From Gammaproteobacteria bacterium (GTDB lineage: Bacteria > Pseudomonadota > Gammaproteobacteria > Steroidobacterales > Woeseiaceae): a stretch of DNA of 64,000 bases. The notes beneath the pieces are model-generated. The model did no database searches, was not told the DNA's origin, and saw nothing but the letters and a program-made list of their open reading frames with translations. The DNA is taken from positions 55,455-119,454 of the forward strand of contig JAACFM010000001.1 in NCBI GenBank assembly GCA_009937445.1. Direction: 5' to 3'. How positions within the stretch are numbered: position 1 is the first letter of the stretch; each line of letters opens with the position of its first letter. Made by a program: the position numbers and the translations under genes. Of this stretch, positions 58,945 to 64,000 are shown in pieces.

Positions 58945-60553
58945 CGTTGAACTCCACCGGCGTTGTATCGGGTCTCTTCAAGTCACGAAGAATCTCACGA
59001 GCGGCATTCGCACCGGGCGCCCCCATGACGCCGCCGCCCGGGTGCGTTGACGATCCGCACATATACATTCCTTTGACCGGTCCGCGGTATTGCGCGTAGC
59101 CGGGGAATGGGCGATTAAACATCAGCTGATCGAAGGTGAGTTCACCCTGGAAGATATTTCCCTCCGTTAAGCCAACCTCGTTCTCGAGCTCACGGGGTGT
59201 GCGTATCTCGGCATGCAGCAACAAGTCCTTGAAGTCGGGACTGTAGTCGGCGATCTGATCGATCACTGTTTGCCCAAACTGATCACGCTTTTCATCGGTC
59301 CAGCCGCCTTCGGGCTCGACGGGACAGTATTGAACGAACACGGTCATCATATGTTTGCCGGGCGGGGCAAGACTGGGGTCATACTGTGACGGGATGAGTA
59401 CGTCGCAATACGGGTCAGCTGACCAGCGATCGTCCTTCCAATCGTCATACGCTTTTTCGAGACGTTTCAGTGTGTCCGTGAAATGCATGTGGCCGAGCGT
59501 GAGTGGTGAATCTTTTGGCAGTGACGGAAAAGTCGGCATTCCATCAAGCGCGATGTTGAGTTTTCCTGATGAACCACGAATCTTGAAGTTTTTCGCCCGT
59601 TGCAGTAATTCGGGTGGCAAATCGTCCGGATCCATAACCTTCGTAAAGGTTCGTTTTGCGTCCAGATTCGAAACAACGACCTTGGCTGAGATCTCTTCTC
59701 CCGAAGCAAGGACTACACCGGTCGTCTTCTTACCGGAGACCCTAATCTGCGTCACTTCCGCGTCGGTTCGAATCTCGCCGCCGTACTCCTTGAAGGATGA
59801 CGCGAGGGCCCCGGAAACAGCGCCCATACCGCCGCGAGAGAAACCCCAGGAACCAATGTTGCCGTCAACGTCGCCCATCGCATGGTGCAATAAAACGTAC
59901 GCCGTGCCGGGCGAATAAACGCCGAGGCCGGTGCCGATAATGCTGCCACCGGAATAGTGCGCAAGAATCGCTTCGTTCTCGAAATAATTTTCGAGATATT
60001 CGGCGATCGACATCGTGAAAAAGCGCATGAATTCGTAAATTTGTGATTCGCTGAGTTCGTAGAATTTTTTCAGAAGGTAGGCAAATTCGAATGCGTCACG
60101 CGGTCGAAAGGAACCGGGGTCGGGTGGCGTTCGAAGAAGGAAATTACGAATGAGTTTGCACCACCGCATCACGTCAGCATCAAAGCGAATTGCCGCGTCG
60201 GCATCCCGCATACTGTGGCGCATCAATTCATGACGGCGTACGTTTGAATCGTAGTAACTACCGAAATAATCGCCATCTTGCTTGAATGTCATGCTGGCGG
60301 TCAGCGGAATGACTTTCAGGCCATGCCGGCCGAGATCCAGTGCCTGGTAAATCTCCGGACGAAAGAGGCTGCAGACGTAAGAGCAGTTCGAATACTTCCA
60401 GCCCTCGTGCAGTTCGCGACTGACGGTGGCGCCGCCGACGTAATTGTTTTTCTCAACGACCAGAACATCCAGACCCGCTTTGGCGAGAAAGGCTGCGTTG
60501 GTCAGGCCATTGTGGCCCGCACCGATAACAATTGCGTCGTACGCTTTAGTCAT
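58937..60553 (-). CDS. Phytoene-desaturase-like NAD(P)/FAD-dependent oxidoreductase (copy B)
   Basis: DAIVIGAGHNGLTNAAFLAKAGLDVLVVEKNNYVGGATVSRE; C-term GMYMCGSSTHPGGGVMGAPGANAAREILRDL. Confidence 0.9.
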   Translation of the reverse strand: MTKAYDAIVIGAGHNGLTNAAFLAKAGLDVLVVEKNNYVGGATVSRELHEGWKYSNCSYVCSLFRPEIYQALDLGRHGLKVIPLTASMTFKQDGDYFGSYYDSNVRRHELMRHSMRDADAAIRFDADVMRWCKLIRNFLLRTPPDPGSFRPRDAFEFAYLLKKFYELSESQIYEFMRFFTMSIAEYLENYFENEAILAHYSGGSIIGTGLGVYSPGTAYVLLHHAMGDVDGNIGSWGFSRGGMGAVSGALASSFKEYGGEIRTDAEVTQIRVSGKKTTGVVLASGEEISAKVVVSNLDAKRTFTKVMDPDDLPPELLQRAKNFKIRGSSGKLNIALDGMPTFPSLPKDSPLTLGHMHFTDTLKRLEKAYDDWKDDRWSADPYCDVLIPSQYDPSLAPPGKHMMTVFVQYCPVEPEGGWTDEKRDQFGQTVIDQIADYSPDFKDLLLHAEIRTPRELENEVGLTEGNIFQGELTFDQLMFNRPFPGYAQYRGPVKGMYMCGSSTHPGGGVMGAPGANAAREILRDLKRPDTTPVEFNDD

Positions 60554-61767
60554 GAAGCATCTGCGAGTGCTGGTATTTCACGTTTCAACATCAGGTACAT
60601 GTAAAGATATACCAGCATGGCGATAATGGAAGCCGCAGCACACATTATGAAAACGCCGTTGTAGCCGACACCCCACGCGAGGACCGTAGCGGCCGCACCC
60701 GGACCGAGGCCGTTACCAAGACCTTGCGCCGCTGGCAATAGAGAAACGTAGCGTCCTGAACGATCGACATTTGAAATTGTGGCCGCCTGATAAATGTCTA
60801 CGAAGATCCAGCAGAAATTGAAGGCAAACATGCTGAAGGCGACACTGTAATTGGTGATTCCGAATATGAGCATCAGTACGATGCTCGCCTGAAAAACAAG
60901 GGTCACTAGCAACGGTTTCGAAAGTCCGAAGCGATTACTCAGCAGTACCGCGAACAGGCAGCCTATGAGCGAGAAAAAGGACGTGTAGACAAGCATGCTG
61001 GCGACCCATTCGGACGATGCGTCGGTACCGACCGTTGCCAGTTCAATATAGGCCCAGTACCCCCCAATGTTGATGTAGGTAAAGACGACGGCTGTCAGAA
61101 CCAGCCACGGCACATAGGCCGGTACGTGTCGATGCTCGACATGGTGATTACCTTGCGGCTCCGCGACATCAAGTTCTACGTCCAGCGCGGGTTCAGCGGG
61201 TTCTCTGGGCAGCCAGCTTATAAACATGAGTCCGACCACGAAAGTGGCGGCGAAGGCGACGTACATACCCTCAACCGAGAGATAGGGCAGGAATTTCAGT
61301 TCCCCGGCTTGTGAGAATGCAAACGCGAACAATTCGAGGCCGAATGCGAACGCGGGTCGCGAATGTCCGCCAATCGTGGCAACGGCAATACCGGTATACA
61401 AGCCAGCACCGATTCCCGCAGCCAGTCGCAGCACGAGCGTTAAGTCATAGCTTTGGAAATAGATACACAGCAGGTTCGCGGCAATCGCGACACCTGCGGC
61501 GACAACCGCCAGGTAGCGGCGATCGTATTTCGCGACAGTGAAGTAGGCGATAACCGCGCCGACGGCCAAACCCAGGAGATCAGCGCTTGTGACGTAGCCG
61601 ACCTGAACCTCAGAAAATCCGAGGTTATTCACCCAGGACGTAGAGATGACGGGCAGTCCCACCATGACGGCGTAGCCGGCCAGCGCCATGTAGATGCCGA
61701 TGGTAAGCGATCGCCAATCGTCAAAAATGGTGCGGTGGTGCAGTAACTTGCTGCCGTCGTCGGTCAT
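60550..61767 (-). CDS. MFS transporter
   Basis: About 12 hydrophobic segments; last-transcribed overlaps (4 bp) with the downstream oxidoreductase; MFS-like halves separated by a hydrophilic loop. Confidence 0.85.
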   Translation of the reverse strand: MTDDGSKLLHHRTIFDDWRSLTIGIYMALAGYAVMVGLPVISTSWVNNLGFSEVQVGYVTSADLLGLAVGAVIAYFTVAKYDRRYLAVVAAGVAIAANLLCIYFQSYDLTLVLRLAAGIGAGLYTGIAVATIGGHSRPAFAFGLELFAFAFSQAGELKFLPYLSVEGMYVAFAATFVVGLMFISWLPREPAEPALDVELDVAEPQGNHHVEHRHVPAYVPWLVLTAVVFTYINIGGYWAYIELATVGTDASSEWVASMLVYTSFFSLIGCLFAVLLSNRFGLSKPLLVTLVFQASIVLMLIFGITNYSVAFSMFAFNFCWIFVDIYQAATISNVDRSGRYVSLLPAAQGLGNGLGPGAAATVLAWGVGYNGVFIMCAAASIIAMLVYLYMYLMLKREIPALADAS

Positions 61768-62009
61768 GCCGAATTCCCGTTGTTATTATTGTTTCCTGCC
61801 GTCAATCAGCGCGTTTAAAGGTCGGTAGGCATTGCTCACTGTTTCTATCACTTCCCACGTTCCTTTACTATCATTTGAGAATACCGCCGTCTGTGGAGCG
61901 TGTAGGCTCGGTAGTCGGATTCCAGAATCAGCACTGACAATCAGACCTGTTCTACGGCATCGGTGTGGTCGCTGAGCTGAGCTAATACAAACGAAAAGGG
62001 GAGCAACCA

Positions 62010-63503
62010 GTGCCGGACAAAAGCAGACAGGATTGGACTTCGCTCGCGGGCGAAATTGAAATCGAAAGTCGTGCGTTTATCGATGGCGCATATCGCGACG
62101 CGCTGTCAGGCGCAACGCGCGAAACCATCAATCCGGCCAACGGGCAAAAACTCGCGGATGTTGCGAACTGCGGCGTTGCAGATGCCGATCGTGCCGTTGC
62201 AGTAGCGAGAGCCGTTTTTGAACGCGGCACCTGGGCGAACATGGCACCTGCAGATCGAAAAATGGTGCTGGTTCGGTGGGCCGAGTTGATCGCAGACAAT
62301 GCGGATGAAATCGCACTGCTCGAGTGTCTTGATGTCGGTAAGCCGATCGCGGATACGACCGGCGTGGATGTGCCGTCTGCTGTACGGACGATCCGCTGGA
62401 GCGGTGAAGCGATCGACAAGGTTTATGATCAGATATCGCCCGCACCAGCGGACTGTTTGGCGCTGGTCCAACGACTGCCGCTTGGCGTGGTTGCTGCGAT
62501 TGTGCCGTGGAACTTTCCGCTTTCCACAACGGCATGGAAGCTTGCACCGTCACTGGCGACCGGTAATTCCGTTATTCTCAAGCCCGCCTCGAATACGCCG
62601 CTATCAGCGCTGCGAATAGCAGGACTCGCGACCCAGGCAGGACTGCCTGACGGTGTGCTGCAGGTATTGCCGGGTCCAGGCGGTAGCCTCGGCAAACATC
62701 TCTCACTGCACGAGGACATCGACGGGCTGACATTCACGGGTTCGACCGAGATAGGCAAGCAACTGATGCAATACTCGGGTCAGTCCAACCTGAAACGCAC
62801 GTTTTTGGAGCTGGGCGGTAAGAGTCCGAATATCGTCTTCGCAGATTCGAATCTCGAAAAAGCAGCAATGATGGCAGCGGTTGCTGTGTTCTATAACGGC
62901 GGCCAAACCTGTACGGCCGGTACACGGCTGATCGTAGAAAACAGTGTCAAAGCGAAATTCGTAGAAATGGTCGTAGAACATACGCGCAACTGGATGCCGG
63001 GCGACCCGCTCGATCCAACCACGAGTATGGGTCCAATGATCGATGCAGCCCAGCTACAAACAGTTGCCGACTACGTCGAGATCGGAAAGGGGGAGGGCGC
63101 CTCTGTCATGGCCGGGGGGAATCAGGTGTTGGCTGACTCCGGCGGTTGTTACCACGAACCGACGATCTTCGACGGCGTGAACAACAACATGCGAATCGCC
63201 AGAGAAGAGATATTCGGGCCCGTTATGTCTGTGATCGGATTCAAAGACGCTGAAGAAGCGGTCGCTATCGCGAATGACTCGATTTACGGACTCGCCGGCG
63301 CGGTATGGAGTAACAATATCAACACCGCACACAAGGTTGCGGCTGCAGTACGAGTCGGCACCATGGGGATTAATAATTACTTCGGCGGTGACGTCACAGT
63401 GCCTTTCGGCGGCTTCAAGCAAAGCGGCAACGGCCGCGATAAGTCGATGCATGCTTTTGACGACTACACCGAATTAAAAACCACCTGGATTGAATTCGAC
63501 TAG
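62010..63503 (+). CDS. Aldehyde dehydrogenase, PuuC-like
   Basis: VVAAIVPWNFPLSTTAWKLAPSLATGNSVILKPA, FLELGGKSPNIVFADSNLEKA, FYNGGQTCTAGTRL, VTVPFGGFKQSGNGRDKSMHAFDDYTELKTTWI. GTG start. Confidence 0.94.
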   Translation: MPDKSRQDWTSLAGEIEIESRAFIDGAYRDALSGATRETINPANGQKLADVANCGVADADRAVAVARAVFERGTWANMAPADRKMVLVRWAELIADNADEIALLECLDVGKPIADTTGVDVPSAVRTIRWSGEAIDKVYDQISPAPADCLALVQRLPLGVVAAIVPWNFPLSTTAWKLAPSLATGNSVILKPASNTPLSALRIAGLATQAGLPDGVLQVLPGPGGSLGKHLSLHEDIDGLTFTGSTEIGKQLMQYSGQSNLKRTFLELGGKSPNIVFADSNLEKAAMMAAVAVFYNGGQTCTAGTRLIVENSVKAKFVEMVVEHTRNWMPGDPLDPTTSMGPMIDAAQLQTVADYVEIGKGEGASVMAGGNQVLADSGGCYHEPTIFDGVNNNMRIAREEIFGPVMSVIGFKDAEEAVAIANDSIYGLAGAVWSNNINTAHKVAAAVRVGTMGINNYFGGDVTVPFGGFKQSGNGRDKSMHAFDDYTELKTTWIEFD

Positions 63504-64000
63504 CAGTCCGGTGGGGGAGTCTGGCGGGCTCGCTCGGGCGTCCAGAACGGCTTGGTCTTGCGCGTGCACCTCGCTACCCGACTGTAATGGCGCAGTTCTT
63601 TCTCGTAGTATATTTCCGCGAAGAGATGGCCTTGGAGATACTCCGTCTTGATCATCGCCAATGCGATATTTGCCTTAACCGCTGGTGACCACATCGCCGA
63701 TGTGACGTAACCAATTTCCTTTGTGCAGCGGCGGTTATTGTATATGTAGGAACCGTCCGGAGGCTTATTGCCCTCGACATCGAGCTTCGTCAAGGTGTAT
63801 TTCGACCCGCATTTCTTTTCTCTCAATAACGCGCTACGGCCGTTAAAGTGCGGTTTGTCGAAATGCACCAACCACCCCAGGTTCAACTCGAAAGGCGTTT
63901 GGTCGTGCTCAAAATGTACGGTCCTGAGTGCCTCATTAAATTCCATGCCGGGCATGATGAAAGCGGCTTCAAGCCGAGCCATATTGGTTGCAGTCTCACC
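63500..64000 (-). CDS. GcvT-like aminomethyltransferase family protein, C-terminal part (paralog of 56192-57388)
   Basis: ARLEAAFIMPGMEFNEALRTVHFEHDQTPFELNLGWLVHFDKPHFNGRSALL... aligns with the C-terminal half of the 56192-57388 product; 5' end beyond window. Confidence 0.88.
   Translation of the reverse strand, partial: GETATNMARLEAAFIMPGMEFNEALRTVHFEHDQTPFELNLGWLVHFDKPHFNGRSALLREKKCGSKYTLTKLDVEGNKPPDGSYIYNNRRCTKEIGYVTSAMWSPAVKANIALAMIKTEYLQGHLFAEIYYEKELRHYSRVARCTRKTKPFWTPERARQTPPPDC

Noticed and set aside
59355-59918. 187-aa + strand ORF
   Set aside because: Antisense to the FAD oxidoreductase copy B; Ser/Pro-rich shadow translation.
57385-60553. Carotenoid biosynthesis annotation for the two phytoene-desaturase-like genes
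   Set aside because: No crtB/crtE/crtY-type neighbours; linked GcvT-like, PuuB/PuuC-like and MFS genes point to small-molecule catabolism.

Overview
The window reads as an ordinary, gene-dense chromosomal segment of a (probably gamma-) proteobacterium. About 65 protein-coding genes can be supported. I found no rRNA, tRNA, CRISPR array, integrase or intact transposase. Main blocks, left to right: (i) a TPR / ExbB / ExbD / ExbD / TonB-like energy-transduction operon (1-4346); (ii) housekeeping and salvage genes (2-hydroxyacid dehydrogenase, phosphatase, DNA glycosylase, VOC protein, P-II, fatty acid desaturase, LuxR regulator); (iii) a branched-chain acyl-CoA catabolic region including a fused isobutyryl-CoA mutase IcmF (10771-23073); (iv) a probable thiamine-salvage trio: YkoF-like protein, PnuC-family permease and APH-like kinase (23090-24758); (v) hydrolases including a haloalkane dehalogenase, and a DUF4212/sodium symporter/M20/CDF run (24742-33585); (vi) nucleotide salvage, SGNH hydrolase, MscS channel, lipase, DUF808; (vii) a poorly described seven-gene minus-strand envelope operon (46056 to 40483) with a MotA/TolQ/ExbB-like protein, a TolR/ExbD-like protein, secreted proteins of unknown function and a lytic transglycosylase; (viii) feoAB behind a Fur box; (ix) a demethylase/oxidoreductase cluster (54044-64000) with two GcvT-like proteins, two phytoene-desaturase-like FAD enzymes, PuuB-like and PuuC-like enzymes, an MFS transporter and a SnoaL-AraC regulator. 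The best candidates for undescribed systems are (vii) and (ix). Small-scale signals include three likely gene remnants (7912, 9588, 34844), a REP-like hairpin (1620), a perfect TetR-type palindrome (16713) and an orphan terminator with no associated ORF (28356). All functional names come from reading motifs by eye; no database search was run.
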